64,000 nt of DNA from assembly GCA_963669285.2 (NCBI GenBank), contig CAXXSI010000022.1, positions 620,001 through 684,000 on the forward strand, given 5' to 3'. The notes under the pieces were generated by a model that was not told the origin of the DNA, did not search any database, and saw only the letters and a program-made list of their open reading frames with translations. The position numbers were made by a program, and so were the translations under genes. This stretch comes from JAWKWH01 sp963669285. GTDB taxonomy: Bacteria; Pseudomonadota; Alphaproteobacteria; Rhizobiales; Rhizobiaceae. Positions 43,824 to 53,323 of the stretch are shown in pieces; position 1 is the first letter of the stretch, and every line of letters begins with the position of its first letter.

Positions 43824-46216
43824 TGAACGTCAGACCGGTTTTTGAAACACCGTATGAACGGCGCGGCATATCCGAGCCGGGTTTGCCGATTCTGCCGCAT
43901 GGTGTCGAACGCTATCCCGTTCCGGGTGGCGGCAGCCGGGCGGTCTCCATCCGCAAAGGTGACGAGATATCGGTTCTCGACAGGGAGGGACTGCAGCCCG
44001 CCGAACTCGTCTTCTTCGATGAGAACGGCATTAGCGATCCTGCCATGATCGGTGCGGTGTCCAACGGAGATGCCGCCGGCGTCAAGCAAGTGCTGGCGGC
44101 TGATTTCTCCGGTGCGAAGGTGCTGGGCAAACTGGCGGAAGCCGAATTCGATCTGGGGCAGGCGAAGTCGGTCCGCATGTTTGCTGACGGCTCGCGGCCG
44201 GGAGACATGGAGACTTTCCATGCGAGCTGCGACGGCCTGCTGATTGTCGCCGCTCCCGGGCAGGCAATGTCTCCGGAAAACCAAGATGCACCGACCGAAA
44301 TCGTGCTGTATCTGCGTCGGGCGGAACCGGCTGACCGTATGTCTACACTTCGGCCACCCGATCCATTGGCCGAGCCGCTGGCCGACATCAACATTCAACC
44401 CGGACACGCGAAAAGCTACGAGGTTCGGGCGGGTCAGTTTATCCAGATCGTCGATATTCAGGGCCGCGAGTGCTCCGACTTTCAGGCGTTTTCGGCACGC
44501 AGCCTGGACAAAGGGCTTGAGCGCGAGATCGATCCAACGACCACTCGTTCGTTGATGGGATCGCTCTATCCGGCGCCGGGGATTTATTCGAAATACTTCA
44601 GTTCGGACCAGGAGCCGCTGATCGAGATCGTGCAAGATACGTGCGGACGTCATGACACGTTCGGACTGGCCTGCACCGCGCGCTACTATGAAGATCTGGG
44701 ATATCCCGGTCATGTCAATTGTTCCGACAACATGAACAAGGACCTGGCGCGTCATGGCATCAGGCCGCGTGGCGGCTGGCCGGCGATCAATTTTTTCTTC
44801 AACACCATACTCGACGACTCCAACGCGATCGGCATGGACGATCCATGGTCGCGCCCCGGAGACTACGTCTTGCTGCAAGCGCAAACCGATCTGGTGTGCA
44901 TATCGACCGGCTGTCCGTGCGATGTCGATCCGGCCAACGGATGGAACCCGACCGATATCCAGGTTCGTGTTTATGGTGAAACAGAACAGTTCCGGCGCTC
45001 GATTGGATGGCGCAAGACACCGGAGGCGGAAGTGGAAGAAACGAAGCAGACCGCGTTTCATGAGGGTTTCGCCCGGCACACGCGTGATTTTATCGAGTAC
45101 AACGGCTATTGGCTTGCCAATACGATGACCAATCACGGCGCGATCGCCGAATATTGGGGTTGCCGCGAAAAGGCGGCGATCATGGATCTGTCGCCGCTGC
45201 GCAAATATGAGGTCACCGGTCCGGACGCGGAAAAGCTCATGCAGGTCTGCGTGACGCGAAACATGAAGAAGCTGGCGATTGGCCAGGTGGTCTACACTGC
45301 GATGTGTTATGAGCATGGCGGCATGATCGACGACGGGACCGTGTTCCGCCTCGGCGACAACAATTTCCGCTGGATCGGCGGCAATGACGACAGCGGCTTG
45401 TGGTTGCGCAAGCAGGCGGAAGAACGTGGTCTGAATGCCTGGGTGCGTTCGTCAACGGACCAGTTGCACAATGTCGCGGTTCAGGGGCCGGCGTCGCGCG
45501 ATATACTGGCCAAGATCATCTGGACTCCGCCGCAACAGCCGACGGTTGAGGAATTGCGGTGGTTCCGTTTCACCATCGGTCGCTTGAACGATTTTCAGGG
45601 GCCGGCAGTGGTTGTATCGCGCACAGGCTATTCCGGCGAACTTGGCTATGAAGTGTTCTGCCACCCCAAGGATGCGATGGAAGTGTTCGATGCCATTTGG
45701 CAGGCCGGCGAACCCGAGGGCATGGTTCCGTTGGGACTGGACGCGCTCAACATGCTTCGTGTGGAAGCGGGACTGATATTCGCCAACTACGAATTCACCG
45801 ACCAGACAAATCCGTTCGAAGCGGGGATCGGATTCACTGTGCCGCTGAAATCCAAAGAGGACGATTTCGTCGGCAGGGCTGCCATCGAGGAACGCAAGGT
45901 CCACCCGCAACGCAAACTGGTTGGACTCGATATCGAGGGCGGGACCGTCCCGTCGACCGGCGACTGCGTCAGAATTGGAAAGGCGCAGGTCGGCGAAATC
46001 ACGTCAGCCATTCGCTCACCTATACTGGGCAAGGTGATTGCGCTCGCCCGTGTTGACGTGACCCACGCGGAACCGGGCGGTGACATCGAGGTCGGTCAGC
46101 TTGACGGCTTGCAAAAGCGCCTGAAAGCCAAGGTCGTGGCATTTCCGCATTTCGATCCGACCAAGGAACGGGTCAAGGGCAATTACGGCGAAGGCGCCGT
46201 GCAGGCTGCTCAGTGA
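43823..46216 (+). CDS. DUF1989-GcvT fusion protein (putative folate-dependent demethylase)
   Basis: 797-residue multidomain protein. Residues 1-175 form a DUF1989-like half and 190-390 a full DUF1989 domain (GRECSDFQAFS, TGCPCDVDPANGWNPTD with conserved Cys). Residues 415-790 are a GcvT aminomethyltransferase-type domain pair, including SRTGYSGELGYEVF and PLGLDALNMLRVEAGL. GcvT relatives include the DMSP demethylase DmdA and dimethylglycine-type enzymes. Being last in the betaine-type transporter operon, with the start in the permease stop (TGATGA), it probably takes a methyl or aminomethyl group from the imported compound. The exact substrate is unknown. Confidence 0.87.
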   Translation: MNVRPVFETPYERRGISEPGLPILPHGVERYPVPGGGSRAVSIRKGDEISVLDREGLQPAELVFFDENGISDPAMIGAVSNGDAAGVKQVLAADFSGAKVLGKLAEAEFDLGQAKSVRMFADGSRPGDMETFHASCDGLLIVAAPGQAMSPENQDAPTEIVLYLRRAEPADRMSTLRPPDPLAEPLADINIQPGHAKSYEVRAGQFIQIVDIQGRECSDFQAFSARSLDKGLEREIDPTTTRSLMGSLYPAPGIYSKYFSSDQEPLIEIVQDTCGRHDTFGLACTARYYEDLGYPGHVNCSDNMNKDLARHGIRPRGGWPAINFFFNTILDDSNAIGMDDPWSRPGDYVLLQAQTDLVCISTGCPCDVDPANGWNPTDIQVRVYGETEQFRRSIGWRKTPEAEVEETKQTAFHEGFARHTRDFIEYNGYWLANTMTNHGAIAEYWGCREKAAIMDLSPLRKYEVTGPDAEKLMQVCVTRNMKKLAIGQVVYTAMCYEHGGMIDDGTVFRLGDNNFRWIGGNDDSGLWLRKQAEERGLNAWVRSSTDQLHNVAVQGPASRDILAKIIWTPPQQPTVEELRWFRFTIGRLNDFQGPAVVVSRTGYSGELGYEVFCHPKDAMEVFDAIWQAGEPEGMVPLGLDALNMLRVEAGLIFANYEFTDQTNPFEAGIGFTVPLKSKEDDFVGRAAIEERKVHPQRKLVGLDIEGGTVPSTGDCVRIGKAQVGEITSAIRSPILGKVIALARVDVTHAEPGGDIEVGQLDGLQKRLKAKVVAFPHFDPTKERVKGNYGEGAVQAAQ

Positions 46217-46306
46217 GCGGATCCGCTAACAACCGTTATGTGGAGGCATTCGATGCCGTTCGACATATAGGTTGGCGAAGTCCTTTAAGGTGCTGAAATT
46301 GGAATC

Positions 46307-47341
46307 CTAAATCCGGTCCAGCATGTTTTCCTTGGTGACGACCTCGATGGGGATGCGCGGAACTTTTATCGATACGCCGCCAGACTGCGCGATCAACGTC
46401 GAGATCGCCGTGTTGGCCGCCAACTCCATGTCTTGATGTATGATGACGTCCATGGAGCTGTCCATCAGATTGTCGCGGGTCGTCTCTGTGAGGTTGTGGG
46501 CGATGACGGTCAGTTTGTCGCTGACATCATGATCTTTCATTGCCTGGACAACGCCGCGATTGCCACCGCCGACGCTGTAAATGCCAACGAGATTCGGATG
46601 GGATTCAATCACCGCGCTGATCTGGCCGTAGTTTCTGTCTGCGTCATCGCCGCCTGATACCAAGTCGAGGATTTCCAAGTCGCGAAATTCACTGCGCAGG
46701 ACGCTGCGAAAACCGATCTCCCGTTCCTCGTGACAGCGATAGAGTTCACCACCCCAAAGAACCGCCACTTGTCCGGAGCCATTGCAAAACCGTCCCATGA
46801 GGAAGCCGGCGGTTCTTCCGGCGGCGCGGTTGTTGGTGCCGACATAAGTGCTTTGACTGGAACCTCCCAAGTCGGACATCAGTGTGACGACAGGTGTGCC
46901 GTTCGCCACGATTTGCGATACCGCCTCATGAATCAGCGGATGGTCCAGTGCCTGAAAGGCGAGGCCATCGATATGTCCGTCTTTACAGGCTCGGTGCAGT
47001 TGTTCCGCAAGGGCGATCGGATTCATCTTCTCCACAAAACTGCATTGGATCTGGCAATCACGCTTTTCTCCGTTCTGCTCCAATGCCCGTCCAAGCCGGT
47101 CGGTCGATTGTCCTGCATCGGCCGGCAGTATGATTGCAAACCGATGCGTTGGCAGGAATTGTCTGCCGGTTGCCGGTCGATCAGATGCCAATGTGTCCAT
47201 TGCTTCGCGCACACGGCTGGCTGTCGAATTGGAAACGTGCCCCCGGCCATGCAGAACCCGGTCGACGGTCGCTGTGCCAACGCCGGCAATGCGGGCGATA
47301 TCGGATACGCGGACGTTTCGTCGGTAGCGGTTCTTTGGCAT
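46307..47341 (-). CDS. LacI-family transcriptional regulator
   Basis: 344-residue repressor with an N-terminal HTH (VSDIARIAGVGTATVDRVLH, then the hinge helix) and a periplasmic-binding-type effector domain. ATG 47341 has AAGGA five bases upstream and is preferred over 47359. It is divergent from a three-gene catabolic operon, 123 bases between starts, which it most likely represses. The ligand is probably a sugar acid or other polyol-type compound. Confidence 0.9.
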   Translation of the reverse strand: MPKNRYRRNVRVSDIARIAGVGTATVDRVLHGRGHVSNSTASRVREAMDTLASDRPATGRQFLPTHRFAIILPADAGQSTDRLGRALEQNGEKRDCQIQCSFVEKMNPIALAEQLHRACKDGHIDGLAFQALDHPLIHEAVSQIVANGTPVVTLMSDLGGSSQSTYVGTNNRAAGRTAGFLMGRFCNGSGQVAVLWGGELYRCHEEREIGFRSVLRSEFRDLEILDLVSGGDDADRNYGQISAVIESHPNLVGIYSVGGGNRGVVQAMKDHDVSDKLTVIAHNLTETTRDNLMDSSMDVIIHQDMELAANTAISTLIAQSGGVSIKVPRIPIEVVTKENMLDRI

Positions 47342-47382
47342 GTAATTCCTTAAGCTCATAATTTAAAACATGTTATTCTCTA

Positions 47383-47392
47383 TGATGCATCA
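47383..47392. promoter_or_regulatory. Palindrome TGATGCATCA, candidate LacI-type operator
   Basis: Perfect 10-base dyad in the spacer between the LacI gene and the dehydrogenase operon. A second short dyad, AACATGTT, lies at 47367-47374. Either could be the operator; neither has the classic central CG. Confidence 0.35.
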
Positions 47393-47464
47393 AATCAATC
47401 TTTCCTTGATAAAGATTTTGACTGATGACATCATCTGCCTGAATTCTTGAAGAGGGGATCGAAC

Positions 47465-48355
47465 ATGAAGCGTGTAGGTGTCATCGGGCTGGGCGACATG
47501 GGCAGTGGTCTGGCCAAGAACCTGATCGCAAACGGATTTGAAACCTCCGGTTTCGATCTGAGTGAAAAGCGGATGGCCGACTTCAAGGAAATGGGGGGCA
47601 ACGCGGCATCTGATCCCGCCGATGTCGGCCGCAACGCCGACGCCGTCTATGTCATGGTGATGAACGGTGATCAGGCCAAATCGGTCATCCTCGGAGAAGC
47701 CGGGCTTGTTAGCCATATGCCCTCGGGCGGCGCGGTGATCATGACTGCAACGATCAAGCCCGCCGAAGTCCGCGAAATCGCGGCGGCGATGGAAGGTTCG
47801 GGCATCCATCTGATTGACAGCCCTGTGTCGGGTGGATTTCCTGGTGCTCAGGGGGGCACCCTAACGATGATGGCGGCCGCATCGGAGGCTGCACTTGACG
47901 AGTTCAAACCAGTGATGGAGGCGATCTCATCCACCATCTTCCGGGTCGGTGAAAATCCCGGCGACGGCCAGAACGTCAAAGCTGTGCTGCAAACCCTGAT
48001 CGGCTCGGTCTTCGCGGCGACGTGCGAAGCGGCCGCGCTGGCGGCGAAAGCGGGGATCAGCGGTCAGGTGATCTATGACGTCGCGACCAATTCGTCGGCC
48101 GGCTGCGTCGTTACCAAGGCAGCACTTGGCAATATCATCGACCGGCAGTTCGAAGGTACAGGCAGTCACATCAACACCATGCACAAGGATTTGACGATCT
48201 CTCTGGCCATGGCCGAAGATCTCGGCGTTCCGCTGCACATGGCCGCGTCGGCGATGCAGATCTTCCACGCCGGCAAGACGAAATATCCCAACGGCGATAA
48301 CTGGGTGTGCACCCGTGTTGTCGAAGACATCATCGGCGCCGAATTGCATCGCTAG
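47465..48355 (+). CDS. Beta-hydroxyacid dehydrogenase (3-hydroxyisobutyrate/threonate dehydrogenase type)
   Basis: 296-residue NAD(P)-dependent dehydrogenase. It has the Rossmann motif VGVIGLGDMGSGLAKNL, the substrate motif IDSPVSGGFPGAQGGTLTMM, and the catalytic lysine in GDGQNVKAVLQ. Family members oxidise 3-hydroxy acids such as 3-hydroxyisobutyrate, tartronate semialdehyde or L-threonate. ATG 47465 follows GAGGGG. It is first in an operon with a TIM-barrel isomerase-like and a PanB-like gene, which points to a branched or sugar-acid substrate. Confidence 0.9.
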   Translation: MKRVGVIGLGDMGSGLAKNLIANGFETSGFDLSEKRMADFKEMGGNAASDPADVGRNADAVYVMVMNGDQAKSVILGEAGLVSHMPSGGAVIMTATIKPAEVREIAAAMEGSGIHLIDSPVSGGFPGAQGGTLTMMAAASEAALDEFKPVMEAISSTIFRVGENPGDGQNVKAVLQTLIGSVFAATCEAAALAAKAGISGQVIYDVATNSSAGCVVTKAALGNIIDRQFEGTGSHINTMHKDLTISLAMAEDLGVPLHMAASAMQIFHAGKTKYPNGDNWVCTRVVEDIIGAELHR

Positions 48356-48368
48356 GAAGGTCGGATAG

Positions 48369-49232
48369 ATGAAACTGGGTGTAATCTGCGACGGCATCAG
48401 CCGCGATCTGGCGCATGCGGTCGATGTCATGGACGAGTTCGATCTCGAATATGCCGAACTGCAGTTTGTCGGCGAAAAGGAAGTCGGGGATCACACGGCC
48501 GAAGAAATCGGCGAGATCGATCGATTGCTTCGCGACAGAGGCAAACCGGTGTCGTGTCTGTCGCGTCATGTTTTTGCAGGCCTGACGACAGCCAACAAGC
48601 CGGGCGACGAAATACACACCAGCCACATGGATGCGCTCAAACGCGTCATCGACATGGCACATGTGGTCGGCGCGCCGCTGGTGCGCATCATGACCAACAA
48701 GAAGGAGCAGATCCTCTGGGGCCGCAATGGCGCGGAGAAATGGAACGTGGCCCATGGCGCCTGGGATGCCACACTGCCGCTGATTGCGCCCGGTGTTGAA
48801 CTGGCAAAAAAGGAAGGTGTCACACTTGTAATCGAGACAGGCAACGGCACCATGGTCAATTCCAACTACACCGCCCGCAAGCTGATCGACGATCTGGATG
48901 CCAAGGATACGCTAAAGGTGCTGTGGGATCCGGCCAATAATTGCTGGTGCCACGAGCGGGCTTTCCCGGATGGATATGAGGAAGTCCGCGATGGTTACCT
49001 CGGCCACATCCACATCAAGGACGTGAAGGTGGATACACCGCGCGCCACCCTTCAGGTGCGCGAAATGGGAACAGGGCAGTTGGCCGACCAGTTCGAGCCG
49101 ATGGCCAATGCGCTGCGATCTGACGGTTATGATGGCGTGATCTCGTTCGAGAGCGTCTACCACCCCGGCAATGGTGATTTCGAAGCCGGATTTCGCGACT
49201 GTATCGGCCTGTTCAAGGAGATTTTCGGCTGA
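48369..49232 (+). CDS. Xylose-isomerase-like TIM-barrel sugar phosphate isomerase/epimerase
   Basis: 287-residue AP-endonuclease-2/xylose-isomerase-like barrel. Metal-site residues are visible in LVIETGNGT, LWDPANNCW, YLGHIHIKDVK and the late ISFESVYHPG. Proteins of this superfamily isomerise or epimerise sugars and keto-acids such as hydroxypyruvate or erythrulose 4-phosphate relatives. It starts 13 bases after the dehydrogenase gene. The family is clear, the substrate not. Confidence 0.85.
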   Translation: MKLGVICDGISRDLAHAVDVMDEFDLEYAELQFVGEKEVGDHTAEEIGEIDRLLRDRGKPVSCLSRHVFAGLTTANKPGDEIHTSHMDALKRVIDMAHVVGAPLVRIMTNKKEQILWGRNGAEKWNVAHGAWDATLPLIAPGVELAKKEGVTLVIETGNGTMVNSNYTARKLIDDLDAKDTLKVLWDPANNCWCHERAFPDGYEEVRDGYLGHIHIKDVKVDTPRATLQVREMGTGQLADQFEPMANALRSDGYDGVISFESVYHPGNGDFEAGFRDCIGLFKEIFG

Positions 49233-49275
49233 CGTGGCACGCAAATCGCGGGAGGCCAGTCGAGGAGGGGAACTG

Positions 49276-50091
49276 ATGAAACGCGTTTATACCTGGGCAG
49301 CCAAACCGGCCCACCGAAACATCACAGTCGACGATCTGCGAAAGGCAAAAGGCAAGCGCAAATTCACCCAGGTGACGGCGAACACGGCGGAAGAAGCGGC
49401 TGCCGCGCAAGAAGCCGGCCTCGACATGATCATCGGCAACTGCGTGAACATCGAGGATGTGCGCAAGGGTAGCGCTGAATTGTTCCTGACCGCAGCGATT
49501 CCCATTCCCGATTATCCCGCGCCCGATGACATCCTTCGCGAGGCCATGCGTTGCCTGGCATTGGGAGCCGACGCAGTGATGACCGCGCGTAGTTTGCGCG
49601 TTGTCGAAATGCTGGCCAGGGAGGACATTCCGGTGATGGGTCACCTCGGGTTGGTTCCCCGCAAGAGCACTTGGGTGGGCGGCCTGCGCGCCATCGGTCG
49701 TGACGCCGATGAAGCCTTTGAACTTTATCAGTGCTTCAAACGGCTGGAGGATGCCGGCGCCTGCCTGGTTGAGGCCGAGGTCATTCCCGGCCCGGTGATG
49801 GCCGAGATTTCCAAACGGACGGGCATCATCACCGTGTCGCTCGGATCGGGAACCGGCGGTGACGTGATGTATCTGTTCATGGAAGATATCTGCGGTGACA
49901 GCCCTAATCCGCCCCGCCATGCTCGCGCTTACGGCAATCTGCTGGGACTTCGCGAACAGATGCGCCTTGAACGCATCAACGCCCTGAAGGCATTTCGCCG
50001 GGATGCCATGGACGGTAACTTTCCGGGGGACGCGGAAACGCCTTCGGTCGATCCAGTTGAACTGGAAAAATTCCTGGCGCGGATCGAATAG
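49276..50091 (+). CDS. PanB-like (PEP mutase/isocitrate lyase fold) enzyme
   Basis: 271-residue barrel with the ketopantoate hydroxymethyltransferase hallmark GHLGLVPRKSTWVGGLRAIG and the region ACLVEAEVIPGPVMAEIS. The PanB metal motif VGDSLG is replaced by IGNCVN, and the usual VKLEGG is AVMTARS, so the genuine pantothenate reaction is doubtful. A related aldol cleavage or addition of a 2-oxo acid is more likely. GAGGAGGGG before ATG 49276 sets the start; the frame open from 49171 overlaps the previous gene. It ends the LacI-controlled operon. Confidence 0.78.
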   Translation: MKRVYTWAAKPAHRNITVDDLRKAKGKRKFTQVTANTAEEAAAAQEAGLDMIIGNCVNIEDVRKGSAELFLTAAIPIPDYPAPDDILREAMRCLALGADAVMTARSLRVVEMLAREDIPVMGHLGLVPRKSTWVGGLRAIGRDADEAFELYQCFKRLEDAGACLVEAEVIPGPVMAEISKRTGIITVSLGSGTGGDVMYLFMEDICGDSPNPPRHARAYGNLLGLREQMRLERINALKAFRRDAMDGNFPGDAETPSVDPVELEKFLARIE

Positions 50092-50236
50092 CGATGCAGC
50101 ATCGGCAGATTGGCTGAGCCGAGGGCTTCGTCCGTGCAAAGGTGGTATGCGCAGTTAGCAGGTGTCAAAGCCTTGTTCGCCGACGGCATGATGCGTATCG
50201 CAAACCAGCCAGAATGGCGGGAAAGCTGAAAACACT

Positions 50237-51220
50237 ATGGGTTCCAACACCAAAGGCGCTTTGCTAGGGCTGCTCGGTTTCGCAATCTTTGCGACTCACG
50301 ACGTGATCGTCAAATACCTCGGCGCCACCTACAGCCCCTACCAGATCCTGTTTTTCAGTGTTCTGTTCGGTTTTCCGTGGCTGTCGTTCATGCTGGTCGG
50401 AGATACCAAACCGGACACGATGCGGCCGCATCATCCATGGTGGACGGCTCTGAGGACGGCGTCGATCATCATATCTTCGGTTTGCGTGTTCTACGCCCTG
50501 TCGGTTCTGCCGCTGGCGCAGGTCTATTCGATCCTGTTTACCGTGCCGCTGATCATCACGCTTTTGTCGATTCCAATTCTCGGCGAGCGGGTTGGGGTGC
50601 ATCGCGGCGGCGCCGTACTCGTAGGCCTGATCGGGGTGTTGATCGTCGTGCAGCCCGGAGCGACCGAATTCACTTTTGGTCACCTGGCCGCCCTGGTCGG
50701 GGCGTTCGCTGCCTCTCTCAACTCCATTGTGGTCAGGCGCATCGGCCGCGACGAGCGCGATCTCGTTTTGCTGCTGTTTCCGCTGCTCGGCAGTTTTCTC
50801 GTCATGGGCGCGCTGATGCCGTACGACTATACGCCGATGCCGCTGCCCGATCTGGTCGCGGTGGCGATCCTGTCGGCGCTGAGCTTTGCCGCGCTCAATT
50901 GCATGATCGGTGCCTACAAGGCCGGCGAGGCGGCGATCGTGGCGCCGATGCAGTATTCGCAGATTTTATGGGCGATCGCCTATGGCATGTTGTTGTTCGG
51001 CGAGAAACCGGAGCAGATGACGCTTGTCGGTTCGGCGGTGATCATATCCAGTGGCATGTACATCGTGTTCCGCGAAAGCAGGACAAACGTGTCCGAAAAC
51101 CAGCCGGTCTTGCGCACCAGAAGCCGTATCGCCGCCGGCACCTATGTGCGGATCGGACCTTTGCTGCGGGCCAGGCGCAAGAAACGTGAATATGGTGACC
51201 AGAAAGATCCCAGTGAGTAA
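50237..51220 (+). CDS. EamA/DMT-superfamily transporter
   Basis: 327-residue membrane protein with ten hydrophobic segments in two EamA repeats (about 5-140 and 150-285), the second ending GEKPEQMTLVGSAVIISSGMY. A polar C-terminal tail of about 40 residues follows. DMT proteins export or import metabolites, often amino acids or their precursors. It lies 145 bases after the PanB-like gene and has a weak ribosome site, so it may or may not belong to that operon. Confidence 0.87.
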   Translation: MGSNTKGALLGLLGFAIFATHDVIVKYLGATYSPYQILFFSVLFGFPWLSFMLVGDTKPDTMRPHHPWWTALRTASIIISSVCVFYALSVLPLAQVYSILFTVPLIITLLSIPILGERVGVHRGGAVLVGLIGVLIVVQPGATEFTFGHLAALVGAFAASLNSIVVRRIGRDERDLVLLLFPLLGSFLVMGALMPYDYTPMPLPDLVAVAILSALSFAALNCMIGAYKAGEAAIVAPMQYSQILWAIAYGMLLFGEKPEQMTLVGSAVIISSGMYIVFRESRTNVSENQPVLRTRSRIAAGTYVRIGPLLRARRKKREYGDQKDPSE

Positions 51221-51263
51221 CCGGCGATCGAAATGAAACGTTGGGAGTATTTTCCAACCGAAT

Positions 51264-51830
51264 CTAAGCTGGCATGCTGCTTAGCTTGCCCAGCAGTTCG
51301 GCGACATTGGACGAGTTGAATTTCTTCAACAGGCGTGCCCGGTAGGTTTCCACCGTGCGATGGGAAATGCCGATATGCCGGGCGATCTCCTTGCTGGTCC
51401 GGCCATCGCCCAGATGCATGATGATCTGGCGCTCCCGTGTCGACAGTTGAGTAACCGGACGCTCCGTCGACAGATCGGCGAAACTCCAAACCGCTTTCAT
51501 CAGCGGGTCGCCGTCCTTGGTGAGCGTGACACCGCGCACGCGGCACCAGAACAGCGAGCCATCGGAGCGCGCCATGATCCGTTCATCCGAATAGCGGTTG
51601 GTTTCGCGAAGCGGTTTCACGCCCACATCGCGCACCTTCACGAATTCCTCGTAGGAGGGATACAGGATGGCAAAGGACTGGTCCCGCAGGGCTTCAACCT
51701 CAAAACCGAACATGCTGGCAAAAGCAGGATTGCAGGTCCGGATCACCCGGTTTTCGGTCATGACAATACCGACCGGCGCCATGGTAAAGGCGATCAGATC
51801 GAGTGTGTCGTGGTTTTGCGCACCGCTCAT
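51264..51830 (-). CDS. PAS-LuxR type transcriptional regulator
   Basis: 188-residue regulator: a PAS domain (about 10-120; NRVIRTCNPAFASMFGFEVE) and a C-terminal LuxR/FixJ helix-turn-helix (about 130-188; LSTRERQIIMHLGDGRTSKE). It has no receiver domain, so the signal is probably a small molecule or redox state sensed by PAS. It is divergent from the Liv-type transporter operon with 274 bases between starts, making that operon its probable target. Confidence 0.87.
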   Translation of the reverse strand: MSGAQNHDTLDLIAFTMAPVGIVMTENRVIRTCNPAFASMFGFEVEALRDQSFAILYPSYEEFVKVRDVGVKPLRETNRYSDERIMARSDGSLFWCRVRGVTLTKDGDPLMKAVWSFADLSTERPVTQLSTRERQIIMHLGDGRTSKEIARHIGISHRTVETYRARLLKKFNSSNVAELLGKLSSMPA

Positions 51831-51831
51831 A

Positions 51832-51843
51832 CGTAGTTCTACG
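51832..51843. promoter_or_regulatory. Inverted repeat CGTAG-TT-CTACG before the PAS-LuxR gene
   Basis: Five-base arms with two bases between, directly upstream of the regulator start. It could be an autoregulatory LuxR-type site. The rest of the 274-base spacer holds a CCGCGG pair around 51913-51934 and no gene. Confidence 0.3.
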
Positions 51844-52104
51844 ATATTGCCGTCCGGTTGCTTTGCGGCGAATAATAGCAGGCAAGACGTCAGTTCAAAG
51901 TACTAAAATACCGCGGTTGTTTCGAGCCGCGGGCAGATTTGGCGAACTGACATGAATACGTCGTCGCCGGTGGCGGTCGTGCCGGCAGCGAAAACAGGAA
52001 TCGAAAAACTTCGAGCCGGACCGGATGGTCGGGCCATGAGGGAACAAAGAACCGCGGATGGTTTCATTCGCGGTGAGCATCTCTGCTATTCAAGGAGGAA
52101 CGGC

Positions 52105-53313
52105 ATGAAAAGGATTTTCAGTTCGATAGCCATCGCATCGGTGTTGGCAACCGGCACGCTCGTGGCCGCCATGGCCCAGGAAGACACGGTCAAGATCGCC
52201 CTGGTCCACGGTTTGTCGGGTTCGACATTCGAAGTGTTCTCGAAGCAGACTTCGACCGGATTCAATCTGGGTCTGGAATACGCCACCAACGGATCGATGA
52301 TGATCAAGGGCAAGAAAATAGAGGTCATCGAGAAGGACACACAGTTCAAACCGGACGTCGCCCGGTCGGTTCTGGCTGAGGCCTATGGCGATGATGATGT
52401 GCTGATTGCGGTGGGCGGAACCTCTTCCGGCGTCACAACGGCCATGTTGCCGATTGCGGAAGAATACGAAAAGATCCTGCTGGTCGAACCGGCGGTTGCC
52501 GACTCGCTTACCGGTCCGGATTCCAACCGTTTCGTTTTCAAGACGTCGCGCAATTCATCGATGGACATGCAGGCCCAGGCGCTAGCGCTCAAACCCGACG
52601 AGAACCTGTCTGTGGCAACGCTTGCGGAAGACTATGCCTTCGGCAAGGACGGTATCGCAGCATTCAAGAAGGCGCTTGAAGGCACCGGTGCGACGGTTGT
52701 TGCGGAAGAATATGTACCGTTGAAAACCACCGATTATACCGCGGTTGGTGAGCGTTTGTTCAACGCATTGAAGGACAAGGACGGCCGCAAGGTTATCCTG
52801 ATTTATGTCGCCGGTTCCGGCGATCCGATGGGTGCTCTGACGGGGATGGATCCTTCACGCTTCGGGATCGAGATATCGACCGGTGGCCACATCCTGGCGG
52901 TGCTTCCCACCTACAAGCGCGTTCCCGGCATGGAAGGCGCGATCTACTACTATTACGAAGCGGCGAAAAACCCGATCAATGAGTGGCTTGTCGCCGAGCA
53001 TCAAAAACGCTTCGATTCGCCTCCGGACTTCTTCACCGCCGGTGGCATGGCTGCGGCACTTGCCGTCGTCAAGGCGCTTGAAACCGCTGATGAGTGGAAC
53101 ACCGAAACGCTGATTTCGACGATGGAAGGCATGAGCTGGGACACGCCCAAGGGCTCGATGACCTTCCGGCCCGAGGACCATCAGGCGCTGCAGTCGATGT
53201 TCCACTTCAAGATCCGCGTCGACGACAACGTCAAGTGGGCTATTCCTGAACTGGTACGGGAAATCAAGGCGGATGAAATGAACATTCCGCTTGGCCGCAA
53301 CAACCAAGAATGA
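52105..53313 (+). CDS. Branched-chain-type ABC transporter binding protein (LivK family)
   Basis: 402-residue type I periplasmic binding protein with a signal peptide ending AAMAQ. LivK-type features include VKIALVHGLSGSTFEV and VGGTSSGVTTAMLPIAEE. AAGGAGGAA before ATG 52105 fixes the start; 51 codons open upstream are ignored. Such proteins bind branched amino acids, amides, urea or aromatic acids. Because an alpha/beta hydrolase and a nitrilase-family gene follow the transporter, an amide is a good guess. Confidence 0.9.
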   Translation: MKRIFSSIAIASVLATGTLVAAMAQEDTVKIALVHGLSGSTFEVFSKQTSTGFNLGLEYATNGSMMIKGKKIEVIEKDTQFKPDVARSVLAEAYGDDDVLIAVGGTSSGVTTAMLPIAEEYEKILLVEPAVADSLTGPDSNRFVFKTSRNSSMDMQAQALALKPDENLSVATLAEDYAFGKDGIAAFKKALEGTGATVVAEEYVPLKTTDYTAVGERLFNALKDKDGRKVILIYVAGSGDPMGALTGMDPSRFGIEISTGGHILAVLPTYKRVPGMEGAIYYYYEAAKNPINEWLVAEHQKRFDSPPDFFTAGGMAAALAVVKALETADEWNTETLISTMEGMSWDTPKGSMTFRPEDHQALQSMFHFKIRVDDNVKWAIPELVREIKADEMNIPLGRNNQE

Positions 53314-53323
53314 ACCAAAGCTT

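Noticed and set aside
43769..45316. 515-codon open frame on the minus strand
   Set aside because: Antisense shadow of the DUF1989-GcvT gene, whose domains are clear on the plus strand.
46216..46227. Palindrome AGCGGATCCGCT right after the DUF1989-GcvT stop
   Set aside because: No loop bases, so it cannot form a normal terminator hairpin, and no promoter is nearby; probably chance.
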